The notes: generated by a model not told the origin, from the sequence alone. A stretch of 64,000 nucleotides of DNA from Alkalinema sp. FACHB-956 (GCF_014697025.1 NZ_JACJRC010000014.1:89171-153170); one strand, 5' to 3'; counted from the stretch's first letter, positions 43,262-52,597 are shown. Program-made: numbers and translations.

Positions 43262-44554
43262 ATGGGATGGAAGACAGGGTTCGATCGGCCATTGGGAAAA
43301 GGAGCAGCCGTTAAACCGCATGGTGTGAGCAGTATGAATTTTCCAGTCACACAATGGACAACGCGAACCTTCGGAAAGGATGCTGCTGTCAGTCCTCTAA
43401 CCCATCCTCTAACCAACCCTCTAACCTGTGCAGAGTATTTTGCAGGAATTGGCTTGGTGCGATTGGGTCTGGAGCGGGCGGGCTGGAAGGTGGTATTTGC
43501 CAACGATTGCGCCCCGGATAAGTTTGAGATGTATTCGGCGTTTTTTGGAGAAGCCAGTCACCATTACCGGGTACAAGACATTTTTTCCGTGTGCCATTCT
43601 GAGATTCCCAGTACGGTGCTCGCAACGGCATCCTTTCCCTGTAGTGACTTGTCGATCGCAGGAAAACTGAAGGGTATTCGCGGCCCCTACTCCAGTGCAT
43701 TTTGGGGGTTTACGCGGATTCTCCGACAGCAAGTCCAGCGGCCCCGCTTAGTGCTGTTGGAAAATGTCATGGGTTGGTTGATTGCCAACGGAGGCAAGGA
43801 CTTTCGGGCGACGATTCAGGAGTTGAATCAGTTGGGCTATGCCTGTGATGTGTATGCGATCGATGCGGCCCATTTTTTACCCCAGAGTCGGCCCCGTGTT
43901 TTTGTGGTTGGGATGTATGTGGGGGAGCGGGGGGCTGGCAATGCTAACCTGGGGACGTTTATCCGACGATCGCCTTCGTTGCGCACCCTGGCCCTCGATC
44001 GGGCGATCGTGGCCAACCGAGATCTACAGTGGCATTTTCTGGAGGTGCCTGCCCTGCCCGAACGGGTGATGACGGGGTTAAGTTCTGTCGTGGAACTGTT
44101 ATCCGAGGCGGACGATCGTTGGTGGAACCCGACGGAAGTGCAACGGCATTTAAAAATGATGTCACCGCTGAATTTAGACTATCTACGGCACTTACAGAAT
44201 GGGCCGGATTATTCCTACTGCGCGATGTATCGGCGGGTGCGCAAGGGCCATCAGCGGGCGGAACTGCGTAAAGACGGGCTGGCAGGCTGTCTGCGCACGA
44301 TTCGCGGCGGTAGCAGTCGGCAAATGCTGGTACGGGCAGGGCAGGGAAATATTAAAATGCGAGTGATGACCGTGCGGGAATATGCCCGGTTGCAGGGGGT
44401 TCCCGACAGCTATCCCTTACCACGACAAAGTAATCGGGCCTTGACGGGCTTTGGGGATGCGGTCTGTGTGCCAGTGATTACGTGGATTGCTGCAAATATT
44501 CTGAATCCGCTAGTTCGATCGATGTCGGTGCATACGCCAGTTTACCTGCCATGA
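43262..44554 (+). CDS. C5-cytosine DNA methyltransferase
   Basis: A 430-residue Dnmt/Dcm-type enzyme that methylates cytosine at C5 in a specific DNA site. Motif I is FAGIG (about 60-64), motif IV with the catalytic Cys is SFPCSDL (C127), motif VI LLENV (E167), motif VIII near QSRPRVFVVG, and motif X GFGDAVCVPVITW at the C-terminus. The target-recognition region is about 230-370. The start is uncertain: the ATG at 43334 would remove the first 24 residues. It converges on and overlaps a small PD-(D/E)XK-like gene by 77 bp, as in restriction-modification pairs. Confidence 0.9.
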   Translation: MGWKTGFDRPLGKGAAVKPHGVSSMNFPVTQWTTRTFGKDAAVSPLTHPLTNPLTCAEYFAGIGLVRLGLERAGWKVVFANDCAPDKFEMYSAFFGEASHHYRVQDIFSVCHSEIPSTVLATASFPCSDLSIAGKLKGIRGPYSSAFWGFTRILRQQVQRPRLVLLENVMGWLIANGGKDFRATIQELNQLGYACDVYAIDAAHFLPQSRPRVFVVGMYVGERGAGNANLGTFIRRSPSLRTLALDRAIVANRDLQWHFLEVPALPERVMTGLSSVVELLSEADDRWWNPTEVQRHLKMMSPLNLDYLRHLQNGPDYSYCAMYRRVRKGHQRAELRKDGLAGCLRTIRGGSSRQMLVRAGQGNIKMRVMTVREYARLQGVPDSYPLPRQSNRALTGFGDAVCVPVITWIAANILNPLVRSMSVHTPVYLP

Positions 44555-45041
44555 TGGTGAGCAGGAGAGTCCCCTGGGTTTTGACAAAGCTATAGGTAAC
44601 GGAACGGCGAAAGCGTTGCCGACCTGCCGTTTGATAGTTTTGTTGTAGTTCCGGTAACCAGCGATCGAAGGTAGCTTGCAGCTTGCCCTGGGAGACCAGC
44701 CACACTTCGACCTGCGTATAGGCTTCATTTCTCGTCACAAACACATGATCCACTGCTTGATCATTCGCCAGTTTATTTAAACCCTGGTGGCGATGGTATT
44801 GGTATTCAAAATTGCCCCCAATGACCGCAGACTTGACTTCGTAATGCATCAAATCCGCGCCGCCGGTTCCGTTGGCCCGATCGTTCAGGAGAATGGCTGC
44901 AAACACTTCCCAATCCTTGGAACTCACGCTCCCTTGCATCGTAAATCCATAGGTTTTGTAAACCTTAGCCTTTTTCTGACTGGATTGAAGAATGAAGGTG
45001 CGATAGAACTGGTAGGCGTTTTGGGGATGCAAACTTAGCAC
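44478..45041 (-). CDS. Putative restriction endonuclease (PD-(D/E)XK-like)
   Basis: A 187-residue protein with a GTG start. GGADLMHYEVKSA (about 60-72) gives D63, E68 and K70, the spacing of a PD-(D/E)XK nuclease core. The surrounding strands (FAAILLND, DHVFVTRN) and the basic C-terminal half fit a compact type II enzyme. It overlaps the 3' end of the C5 methyltransferase gene convergently, the usual arrangement of such pairs. It also follows petP on the same strand after 65 bp. Target site unknown; assignment is an inference from motif and context. Confidence 0.6.
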   Translation of the reverse strand: MLSLHPQNAYQFYRTFILQSSQKKAKVYKTYGFTMQGSVSSKDWEVFAAILLNDRANGTGGADLMHYEVKSAVIGGNFEYQYHRHQGLNKLANDQAVDHVFVTRNEAYTQVEVWLVSQGKLQATFDRWLPELQQNYQTAGRQRFRRSVTYSFVKTQGTLLLTIMAGKLAYAPTSIELADSEYLQQST

Positions 45042-45106
45042 AACAGAACAATGAAAGAAAATTCAACGCTGAACGCTGGGTTCAATCGTGAAAAGTAATC
45101 AAAGCA

Positions 45107-45946
45107 CTAGTGATGGAAGGGAATTAACAATAACGGCATGAGACAGACGATCGTCCAACCTAGCGATTGCCAATCCCAACCCAGAAGATCGACCGAAGGG
45201 CTAAAGAGTGCCTCAATCCGTTCACTCAAGCGATCGTGCAGAATTTCGCCATTCAAGGCTGCGCCAAATTCTGGCTGCTCCATCGGGGCTCGCACCAGAG
45301 TGACCAATGATTCTGCCAACAGTAAAGGATCCACCTGTTGCGCCGCCCAGGCATCGGCTCGCAATTCCCGCAGCGTCAGCAGTTCCAGCCACAATTCCTG
45401 GGTCTTGGGCAACCAAATCGTTAGTCGCCGTAACCAACCCAGCCAAAAGAACCAAAAGGTGTCGCGGTAGTGATGGTGGGCCTGTTCGTGGGTCAGAACC
45501 GCTTCTAAGTGCTCCGCATCCAACGTGGCTAAAATCCCTTGGCTCACCACGAGTTCAGGATTCCATAGGCCAATTTGGGCAATGAACGGCAAAGGGGTTT
45601 CCAACAGCCACGCGGGCCGATCGTGCACCGTGGTGGGTTGGTTTTGCCGTAGGTTATGCAGCGTGCGCTGGGCATTGATCCAGAGAGCCAGCATGATCGC
45701 GATCGCGGCTAGTCCAAATCCCACCGCGATCGCATAGCTGACCCAGCTTTCCTGGTGGTGCATCATGGATCCGAATGGCCCCATCCAGAGAATGGCGATC
45801 GCACTACTGAGCAGCAGCAGCGGTGGCAGCAGGAACGCTACTAGGGAACGATGCCAACGGTAGTCGCTTAACTGGGCGGTGGGTTGCCAGCACAGGCGGA
45901 TGAGTACAGCACTGGTGAGCGTTGCCCCCAACAAAAGTTCATGCAT
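45107..45946 (-). CDS. petP: PetP-like M56-family membrane metalloprotease
   Basis: A 279-residue protein with membrane segments near the N-terminus (about 1-20, 35-58, 67-92) and a C-terminal one (about 258-277). The zinc-protease motif is HEQAHHHYRD, H153-E154-x-x-H157. This matches BlaR1/MecR1-type proteases. Together with the BlaI-type gene 2 bp upstream, it matches PetP of Synechocystis, which degrades PetR when copper is present. It lacks the beta-lactam sensor domain of BlaR1, as expected for PetP. Confidence 0.85.
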   Translation of the reverse strand: MHELLLGATLTSAVLIRLCWQPTAQLSDYRWHRSLVAFLLPPLLLLSSAIAILWMGPFGSMMHHQESWVSYAIAVGFGLAAIAIMLALWINAQRTLHNLRQNQPTTVHDRPAWLLETPLPFIAQIGLWNPELVVSQGILATLDAEHLEAVLTHEQAHHHYRDTFWFFWLGWLRRLTIWLPKTQELWLELLTLRELRADAWAAQQVDPLLLAESLVTLVRAPMEQPEFGAALNGEILHDRLSERIEALFSPSVDLLGWDWQSLGWTIVCLMPLLLIPFHH

Positions 45947-45948
45947 GA

Positions 45949-46365
45949 CTATCCCTCCCGTTGTTGCCGAATTTCCCGCAGCCGTTGGGCGATCGCATCC
46001 AGCTTTTCCAAGCTGGTTTGATCCAGTTCGTCAGCAAAGGCCGCCACCATATCCACATTGCCCACGGAGAGGAAGCGGTTGAGTTGCTCGTAGGCTTGCA
46101 GCGATCGGGCCTGCTCTCGGGTAATTAGGGCTGACCAGACGTGAATTTTGTTGTCTTTTTTGCAGGTCAGCCAACCTTTATTGGTCAGTCGTTTCAGTAC
46201 CGTCGTGACGGAGGTGTAGGCCAATTCGCGATCGGGGTCCTTCAAGATGCGTTGATGCACATCTTTAACCGTTGCCGTCCCCAAATCCCAAACAATATTG
46301 AGGATCTCTTGTTCCAGTGGGCCGAGGGACAGTTGGCGAGGTCGGTAATTGGGCAAACCCGTCAT
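45949..46365 (-). CDS. petR: PetR-like BlaI/MecI-family repressor
   Basis: A 138-residue winged-helix repressor with the BlaI pattern: LGPLEQEILNIVWDLGTATVKDV (about 14-36), YTSVTTVLKRLTNKGWL (about 50-66) as recognition region, and a C-terminal dimerisation helix (LEKLDAIAQRLREIRQQ). In Synechocystis, PetR represses petJ and activates petE through the GAC-N5-GTC motif and is cleaved by PetP. Two such sites precede petJ in this window. No GAC-N5-GTC was seen in the petR upstream region. Confidence 0.85.
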   Translation of the reverse strand: MTGLPNYRPRQLSLGPLEQEILNIVWDLGTATVKDVHQRILKDPDRELAYTSVTTVLKRLTNKGWLTCKKDNKIHVWSALITREQARSLQAYEQLNRFLSVGNVDMVAAFADELDQTSLEKLDAIAQRLREIRQQREG

Positions 46366-46643
46366 AACTTTGTTCAGGGGTAGTTTGGTTTAGGGGTCGT
46401 TCGGGAGTGAATGCAATTGGACATTCAATCATTTATCGATCGTCAATCATGGGTGAATCAATCAATTGGGCTACGTAAGGTTTGGCTCGGAATCCAGCGG
46501 AGTGATAGCTTCTTTTTAGAATATCTCAAGATCTCAAGCAGAGTCGTTAAGAATCCCTTTAGGAACCCCCAGGTTTCCGCTAATCCCATGCCATAATCCA
46601 AGCATTTACCCCCCTTGCTTATTTGTTTGAGGAGCTTGATAAA

Positions 46644-47201
46644 ATGTCAATGAACCATCTATTTCGTTGGGGCCAGTCCGCAATGGCGATCGTGGCGGTG
46701 ACCCTAGCGTCTACGAGTTTTGCCCCCTCGGCTCAGGCTCAAGGAATTTCAGGACAATGCCGAGCCATCAAACAACAAACTGCCGTTTTTAAAGATCGCT
46801 CTTCGACCAGTGCGGCCCTTGTCATTCTCAAGGCCGATGCCAAAGTCACGTTAGCTGAAGATGCAGCGCAGGATGGTTTAATTGCCGTCAGCGCACCGAC
46901 GAAAGGCTTTGTGCAAACTGCTAACCTCAAAATGTGTCCTGGTAAGCCTCCCGTCAAGCCCGTCGAGGGTTCCTGCCGGGTGGTGACCCAAAAGCTGGGT
47001 CTCATTGTCCGGAAAGAACCCATGTCTGCCGATGTGGTGGGCGGGGTTGCCATGAATGAAAAAATTACCCTTGCCAGCCCTGCGGAAATGAAAGAGGCCA
47101 GCGATGGTCGGACTTGGGTGAAGATTGTGAAGCCCCTCGAAGGCTGGGTCTCCGAAGGGTTTACGGGGGCACCGTTTAAGAACTTCGAAGCTTGTAAATA
47201 G
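46644..47201 (+). CDS. Exported SH3-like domain protein
   Basis: A 185-residue secreted protein with a signal peptide (about 1-30, ending SAQAQ). Two domains with the bacterial SH3 (SH3b) spacing follow (CRAIKQQTAVFKDRSSTSAALVILKADAKV and CRVVTQKLGLIVRKEPMSADVVGGV, read in pieces), each opening with a Cys and closing near a Cys (MCPG; EACK). SH3b domains often bind cell wall. The ATG at 46644 is preferred because GAGGAG lies 9 bp before it. Confidence 0.75.
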   Translation: MSMNHLFRWGQSAMAIVAVTLASTSFAPSAQAQGISGQCRAIKQQTAVFKDRSSTSAALVILKADAKVTLAEDAAQDGLIAVSAPTKGFVQTANLKMCPGKPPVKPVEGSCRVVTQKLGLIVRKEPMSADVVGGVAMNEKITLASPAEMKEASDGRTWVKIVKPLEGWVSEGFTGAPFKNFEACK

Positions 47202-47271
47202 GCTTGTCAAGAGATCTGTGGCAGCACTTGCCTACGGGAGGTAGGAAAAAGCGCTAGATCATGGCGTCATG

Positions 47272-47338
47272 AACAGGGTATCGGAGCGATCGATGCCCTG
47301 TTTTTGCTGCAAGCGTTCTAGGGGCTGTGACCCTAGCT
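47272..47338 (+). terminator. Tandem terminators after the SH3-like gene
   Basis: ACAGGGTATCG pairs with CGATGCCCTGT (47291-47301) with a 7-nt loop and is followed by TTTTT. A second hairpin CTAGGG/CCCTAG (47318-47336) follows and runs into CTTTT. Both end plus-strand transcripts before the amidotransferase gene. Confidence 0.75.
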
Positions 47339-47380
47339 TTTACTGTAACCCCAGCTTCTACAATGGGAAGTTAGTCTTGG

Positions 47381-48145
47381 ATGGCACCCATGGAACGTCA
47401 GCAGCAACGTCAGCAGCTTCGCCTTTTGTTATTACAAATTCGAGATCAGCCACGGGTGCGGGCGGAAGAAATTGCTAGTTTTGCGCGCTATACCGGGCTA
47501 GAACAGAGCCAGATTGATATTTTGAATGTCTTTGATACGCCGGAGTTTCCTGCCAGTGCTGCCGATGGCTACGATGGGTTATTTGTCGGTGGGGCGAGTG
47601 AGGCCAGTGTGTTGGAGCCGGAAATCTATCGATTTTTACAACCGAGCCAGCAGTTATTGCTGCGCTGCTTAGAAATCGAAATGCCCGTTTTTGCCTCCTG
47701 TTTTGGGTTTCAGTTAGCAACGGTGGCCCTGGGTGGGACGATTATCCGGGACGATCGGGATTTTGAGATGGGAACGATTCCGATTCAATTAACCGAGACA
47801 GCTTCCCAGGATCCACTATTTCACGATGCTCCCGATCCCTTTATGGCCGTGGCGGTGCATCGAGAACGGGCGATCGTGGCTCCGGAAGGTTGTCAGCCGC
47901 TGGCCTATACGTCCGCCTGTTGCCATGCCTTTCGAGTGGAGGGCAAGCCGTTTTGGGCCTTTCAGTTTCATCCAGAGGTCGATCGGGCGACGTTGGTGCA
48001 GCGACTAACGATCTACAAGCAAGCCTATACGGACAATGATGATCACCTACAACAGGTGCTGGATAGCGCGGTGGAAACGCCGGATTCTAACGACTTTTTG
48101 GCGAAGTTTGTCGATCGCATCCTGTTGGATCGATCGGGGCATTAA
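47381..48145 (+). CDS. Class I glutamine amidotransferase-like protein
   Basis: A 254-residue glutaminase-type protein, not closely similar to the one at 38785. The nucleophile is C107 in ASCFGFQ, with H197 and E199 in QFHPEV. It also shows the IIRDDRDFEMGT insert common in this type. It is followed after 11 bp by a glycosyltransferase gene, so the two may be co-transcribed. Substrate unknown. Confidence 0.85.
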   Translation: MAPMERQQQRQQLRLLLLQIRDQPRVRAEEIASFARYTGLEQSQIDILNVFDTPEFPASAADGYDGLFVGGASEASVLEPEIYRFLQPSQQLLLRCLEIEMPVFASCFGFQLATVALGGTIIRDDRDFEMGTIPIQLTETASQDPLFHDAPDPFMAVAVHRERAIVAPEGCQPLAYTSACCHAFRVEGKPFWAFQFHPEVDRATLVQRLTIYKQAYTDNDDHLQQVLDSAVETPDSNDFLAKFVDRILLDRSGH

Positions 48146-48156
48146 GGCAGTTTGCG

Positions 48157-48906
48157 ATGAGTCTTTTCGAGCAAGGTTTGCAGCCAACGTCTGAGCGCAT
48201 CTCGGTGATTATTCCAACGCTCAATGAAGCCGTTTGTTTGGGCAAAACGTTAGAGATTCTACAAGCAGCTTCGACTCAGGATATCGAAGTCATTGTGGTT
48301 GATGGGGGGAGCACCGATCGTACGGTGGAAATCGCTCAGGCAGCGGGTTGCAAGGTGATTCGATCGACTCCTGGACGGGCACAACAAATGAATATGGGAG
48401 CCGCGCAGGCATCCGGAGAAATTTTGTTATTTCTCCATGGCGATACTCAATTGCCGCAACAGTTCGATCGCCTCATCTGCGAAACCCTCGATCGAAAATC
48501 TGTGATTGCTGGAGCCTTTGAGTTGAAAATTGAGGGATCACAGTGGGGGCTGCGCTGGGTGGAATGGGGGGTGAAATGGCGATCGTCCATGTTTCAACTG
48601 CCCTATGGTGATCAAGCGCTGTTTCTCCGGGCTGACCTTTTCCGTAATCTGGGAGGCTTTCCAGCGTTGCCCATTATGGAAGATTTTGTCTTGGTGCGGC
48701 AATTAAGAAAGCGAGGACGGCTCGCGATCGTCCCCGCATCTGTGCTTACCTCAGGCCGCCGCTGGCAGACCCTTGGCATTCTTCAAACAACGCTCTGGAA
48801 TCAAGTCATGATTCTGGGCTTTTATCTAGGCATTCCGCCGGAACGCCTGAAAGCTTGGTATCGACGCGATCGATCCCGGCGCGATGCAGATCATCCGGGG
48901 GGCTGA
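48157..48906 (+). CDS. Family 2 glycosyltransferase (TIGR04283-like)
   Basis: A 249-residue GT-A glycosyltransferase. It has the donor-binding [11 protein letters not shown] (about 12-22) and [10 protein letters not shown] (about 47-56), and the metal-binding LHGDTQL near residue 91. The pattern [22 protein letters not shown] matches the TIGR04283 subgroup, associated in some species with arsenosugar synthesis; that role is not shown here. The end overlaps the convergent collagen-like gene by 16 bp. Confidence 0.85.
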   Translation: MSLFEQGLQPTSERISVIIPTLNEAVCLGKTLEILQAASTQDIEVIVVDGGSTDRTVEIAQAAGCKVIRSTPGRAQQMNMGAAQASGEILLFLHGDTQLPQQFDRLICETLDRKSVIAGAFELKIEGSQWGLRWVEWGVKWRSSMFQLPYGDQALFLRADLFRNLGGFPALPIMEDFVLVRQLRKRGRLAIVPASVLTSGRRWQTLGILQTTLWNQVMILGFYLGIPPERLKAWYRRDRSRRDADHPGG

Positions 48907-49490
48907 ACGGTTCTAACTTGAGGTGCATCCTGACCCGGATCCCCTTTATCCCCCTTTTCACCGGGTGGGCCTTGGACGCCGGGATCCCCTTTCTCACCAG
49001 GAGGCCCTTGGATCCCTTGGGTGCCCGGATCGCCCTTCTCACCCTTGACTCCGGGTTGGCCCCGATCGCCCTTTGGCCCCCGAGGTCCCGGATCCCCTTT
49101 CTCACCCTTTTCCCCTTTTGCGGTAGGGGTTGTCTGAATTGTAGTTTCCAGTTGAGTGAGCTTGTTGCTTAGTGCATTGAATTCCGCTGTGATGCGATCG
49201 CAGGTGGTTTCCCGCATGGCTAAAGGATGGGTGGATGATTTACTGAATATCTGTGTTGCCACGGCTGCACTACCCAGTAATCCATTGAGTAACCCATAGG
49301 CCATTACGCCTACGACTGCAAAATTTGCGATAAGAGTACCCCAGTGTCCTTGTTCGACGTGATAGTTGAGGTATTGCACATAATCTCGACCCACTTGAAT
49401 CAAATCATGGCCTGCTGAACCAGATTGATTTGTTTTAGATAGGTTATCAGGTTCGTTATGATTAGCATTGGGGGGATTGTTGTCATTCAT
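48891..49490 (-). CDS. Membrane-anchored collagen-like protein with QVGRDY motif
   Basis: A 199-residue protein in four parts. The N-terminal tail carries the motif [11 protein letters not shown] (about 29-39). One membrane segment follows (about 52-78). A coiled coil (about 96-119, [18 protein letters not shown]) is the third part. The last is an uninterrupted collagen-like region of 20 Gly-X-Y triplets (126-186) rich in GEKGDPG. A coiled coil just before collagen usually drives trimer formation. Topology puts the collagen outside if the motif is inside. The neighbour at 49823 shares the QVGxDY motif. Function unknown. Confidence 0.75.
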   Translation of the reverse strand: MNDNNPPNANHNEPDNLSKTNQSGSAGHDLIQVGRDYVQYLNYHVEQGHWGTLIANFAVVGVMAYGLLNGLLGSAAVATQIFSKSSTHPLAMRETTCDRITAEFNALSNKLTQLETTIQTTPTAKGEKGEKGDPGPRGPKGDRGQPGVKGEKGDPGTQGIQGPPGEKGDPGVQGPPGEKGDKGDPGQDAPQVRTVQPPG

Positions 49491-49822
49491 GACTGACTCC
49501 CGTTAGATTAATTTATAATTAGCGATTCCATAGGTTAAGAATTCTCTTAATTAAGAACTCTCTTAGCTAAGAATTGGGTAGAGGTACTTCAGATTGGCAC
49601 CTCTACCGCTGATTTTCCTTGCATGATCTATTTTTAGTGAATTGCTTGACCGGCGAACAGAGTTGTCAGTCAGCCAAGAACTAGAACAGATTACCGTTTT
49701 GCGTAGATAGAGCTTAGAGTTTAGAGAGATTAGAGTTAAGAAAGAGTTACGAAATATTGGAGTTAAGTGATTAGGATACGATCGCGGTTCAGCTGCTGCC
49801 AGCTTCACGCTTTTCATTTCAA
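49491..49822. other. Spacer between the two QVGxDY genes
   Basis: 332 bp. It contains an imperfect TTAAGAATTCTCTTAATTAAGAACTCTC palindromic repeat (49539-49567). An 84-codon open frame exists on the minus strand, but its composition is unlike a real protein. Confidence 0.4.
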
Positions 49823-50071
49823 CTATTTCCCCTGCTCGATCGCGGTGGGCGATGGATTGGCAGGCGCGGTTGGGGTATTGTTAGATTTCGGGAAGACTCC
49901 CATATAAACCCCCAAGGCTAGCCCACCCAATGCGATAATTTCAAACACAAGCAGTACCACATTGAACTGAGTAGACTTTTGGGTGTTTTGAATATAGTCA
50001 TGACCCACTTGGGTCACGTCCCCATCAACATTGTTTGCAGTTTGGGAATGGGGCTTAGGGTGGGACGACAT
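49823..50071 (-). CDS. Small membrane protein with QVGHDY motif
   Basis: An 82-residue protein with an N-terminal motif DVTQVGHDYIQ (about 18-28), matching the motif in the collagen-like neighbour. One membrane segment lies at about 37-60, and a Pro/Ala/Ser-rich tail follows. It is probably the simpler paralogue or partner of the neighbour. Function unknown. Confidence 0.65.
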   Translation of the reverse strand: MSSHPKPHSQTANNVDGDVTQVGHDYIQNTQKSTQFNVVLLVFEIIALGGLALGVYMGVFPKSNNTPTAPANPSPTAIEQGK

Positions 50072-50474
50072 ACCAGTGACCCTCCAGATAGATATTTAGG
50101 TTAGAGTTAGATTAGGTTTGCTTAGAATAGATTTAGGTTTCTGAGCTTAAAATTATGCAGATTTCACTGTGATTTTTGCTGGAATGATGAGGCGGAATTC
50201 TAGGTGAAGCCAGCCTGGAACCGTCCAGCACCCCTAACTACATCAATCCTAGGGACAATTCCGTAAATTCCACAGTACCCGATCGGGGAATTTCTCTTAT
50301 CATACAAACCCTGCTTTCGGAACTGTGGTGGGATTAACGAACTGTTATAAACGCATTCAGTAATGTAGTGACGGGAAAAGTCAGTCGTCCTAGATTAAAA
50401 ATTAGCCTTACTCCATCACTTCCCATCGATGGTTTAACCCAATTGCCCAACGCGCCCTCATTCACTAACCGATA
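50072..50474. other. Spacer with no recognised feature
   Basis: 403 bp. The first 70 bp show repeats of TTAGGTTAGAGTTAGATTAGG type, probably part of the promoter region of the QVGHDY gene. Nothing coding or structured beyond this was seen. Confidence 0.4.
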
Positions 50475-51035
50475 TTATTTGTCTGTGGGCTCGGGATCTA
50501 AAAGATAGGTCGGCAAACCATCGATCGTCCGCTGATTTTTCTCTGTCCAGTACTGATGTAAACCCTCTGTTCCTTTTTTCTCAGCCCAATGGATTAAGGA
50601 CTGGCGCTCTCCCTGGTACTCATACAACGGGACACCCATGCCGCAGGAAGTTTGCACAGACTCGATCGTCAATTGAATAATCTGCCGGGTGCCGGGAACG
50701 GTGGGGAAATGCTCCATCAGCCTCGGCCAATGGGCATCCCGAGGTCGTACCACCTGCCCCGTGCCATACAGGCGCAAAATCCACGGCTTTTCAGTAAAAC
50801 TGCAAAACATGATGGTCATGCGCCCATTTTCAATCAGGTGGGCGCTGGTTTCGTTGCCGCTGCCTGTGACATCTAGATAGGCTACGGTGTGGGCATCCAG
50901 AATCCGAAAAGTATCAATCCCCTTGGGAGAGAGATTAATTCGGCCTTGGTGAGGAGCTGTCGCTGTGAAAAAAAGATGCTGTTGCTGAATAAAATCTTGC
51001 AGTTCTTCAGTCAGCTCGGGATAAAACTTTGCCAT
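50475..51035 (-). CDS. Pyridoxamine 5'-phosphate oxidase-like flavin protein
   Basis: A 186-residue protein with the split beta-barrel pattern of the PNPOx superfamily (FFTATAPHQGRINLSPKG about 22-39, VAYLDVTGSGNETSAHL about 54-70). Such proteins often bind FMN or haem; many act on unknown substrates. It is probably not PdxH, since the conserved PLP-specific residues are not evident. The start is the ATG at 51035. Confidence 0.75.
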   Translation of the reverse strand: MAKFYPELTEELQDFIQQQHLFFTATAPHQGRINLSPKGIDTFRILDAHTVAYLDVTGSGNETSAHLIENGRMTIMFCSFTEKPWILRLYGTGQVVRPRDAHWPRLMEHFPTVPGTRQIIQLTIESVQTSCGMGVPLYEYQGERQSLIHWAEKKGTEGLHQYWTEKNQRTIDGLPTYLLDPEPTDK

Positions 51036-51439
51036 GGTCAAGAGGTTGGAAGTGCAGAGTATAAGCGTAATGGAGCGTGGTACAAGCAGAAATTTGCCAG
51101 AGATGGCCCGATCGTCCGGATGGGCGATCGACCGCTATGAATCGTAAAAGCATCGTAGATCTACTGAGATTAGATCGGTAAGGCCGCAGTGACAACGCTT
51201 TCCATAACAATTATTTACCTTCAAATAATTGTCCTCAGAGATTTAATTGACCGATCAAAAAGAATCTGCTGACAAACTCAAGCTTGAAAGTGTCTAGTTG
51301 AAAGTGTCTAGTTGAAAATTTCTAGTTGAAAATTTGCATAAAGACGCCTCCCTAGCTCTAATGGAAATGAGACCGAATCCTACGATCACGCACCTTGAGG
51401 CTTGGCTGTTAATTAATTAGGCGTTGCGTTCTTCTGAAA
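51036..51439. other. Spacer with 14-bp repeat
   Basis: 404 bp between divergent genes. It contains a 14-bp repeat block at 51284-51337 and AT-rich tracts. No reading frame was accepted. Confidence 0.4.
51284..51337. repeat. 14-bp tandem repeat, almost 4 copies
   Basis: The unit TTGAAAGTGTCTAG is repeated with a 14-bp period, the last copies changing to TTGAAAATTTCTAG. Confidence 0.8.
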
Positions 51440-52567
51440 ATGCGAGTCATGGACATGCGATTTATGAAAATGCCATTCGTTGCAATTTGCCTGGTCGGAG
51501 CCGTAGTTCCGTGGATAGCGCCTGCCTTGGCTCAGTCGGATCTGTTGCGGCGGGGTGAAGTCTACAAAGTCGTCAACACGGTGCAGTTGTTGCCCAACAA
51601 TCGTCCCGCCCGCAAAGCCTCGCTTCGGGATGTGCTGGCCCCTCGGGATGCCGTCAAAACGGGAAACCAGTCTCGATCGGAGTTGCTATTTAACGAAGGA
51701 TCCCTCGCTCGCATCGGTTCAAACTCAATCTTCCGATTTACACCGGGAATGCGTAGTTTTTATCTGCGCCATGGCACTGCGCTTATTCTCAGCCCATCCC
51801 AGTCGATCGCAGCGGCTACCCAGGTGGAATTTCCTGGAGGCACAGTGGCTACCTTGCCCCCTGGGGATGGCACCGCCGTATCACCTGACCAACTGCAAAT
51901 GGCCATGCTGATGGTGGTGGATGGCTCTAATCCGGAAAATCCCAAAGTCCAAATTCTTGCTTTGGCAGATATTGATCTAAAAATTACCAATATTAAAGGG
52001 GAAACCATCATCCTCAAGGGCGGTGAAATGCTGATGATTACCAACGGCAATTTCAGCCCAATTACGACGATTAATCTCAAGCTGTTGTATGGCTCGACGA
52101 ATTTGGCCTTAGGTTTGGGCGAAGGCGATCGTCATACCACGGCGATCGCGGCTGAAGCGTTGGAAATTCAGAAGACGTTGAACTTAATTCGGCCTTCCAC
52201 CTTGGCGGTTTTACGGCGACAGGCCGCAGTGGCGAAATCGCAAATTGAAGGCTTGTGTACGTTAAACGCTCGGGGCAATGCCAGTACCCTAGCCACCAAC
52301 TGCATCACAACCACCACCGATGATCCCCTCTCGACCTACCAAAATAATCGGGATGTGACCACCGATCCCCCCCCTCGCGAACAGCCTCCGGTCATCGATC
52401 AACCCCCGCCAACGCCGCCTACTACTCCCCCGACGATACCGCCCGTCACACCGCCCATCACGCCGCCCACCACTCCCCCCACGACTAATCCCAACGTAAC
52501 GGTGATTCTGGTGCCGCAACCCCAGCCGACGAACAATACCAATAACCAAACTCCAGTCATTCGCTAG
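51440..52567 (+). CDS. Exported FecR-domain protein
   Basis: A 375-residue secreted protein with a signal peptide ending near ALAQ (about 33). A FecR-type domain (about 45-150) shows the LAPRDAVKTGNQSRSELLFNEGSLARIGSNSIFRF pattern (read in pieces). The C-terminal 75 residues are Pro/Thr-rich (PPTPPTTPP type), likely a wall-spanning linker. FecR domains pass signals or bind polymers in other systems; the role here is unknown. It precedes a predicted beta-barrel protein on the same strand. Confidence 0.75.
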   Translation: MRVMDMRFMKMPFVAICLVGAVVPWIAPALAQSDLLRRGEVYKVVNTVQLLPNNRPARKASLRDVLAPRDAVKTGNQSRSELLFNEGSLARIGSNSIFRFTPGMRSFYLRHGTALILSPSQSIAAATQVEFPGGTVATLPPGDGTAVSPDQLQMAMLMVVDGSNPENPKVQILALADIDLKITNIKGETIILKGGEMLMITNGNFSPITTINLKLLYGSTNLALGLGEGDRHTTAIAAEALEIQKTLNLIRPSTLAVLRRQAAVAKSQIEGLCTLNARGNASTLATNCITTTTDDPLSTYQNNRDVTTDPPPREQPPVIDQPPPTPPTTPPTIPPVTPPITPPTTPPTTNPNVTVILVPQPQPTNNTNNQTPVIR

Positions 52568-52597
52568 TTCGCAGTGGGTTGCTTTGCCCTCCTGCCC

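Noticed and set aside
49563..49817. 84-codon minus-strand frame between the two QVGxDY genes
   Set aside because: No ribosome site, no motif, and composition typical of noncoding AT-rich repeats.
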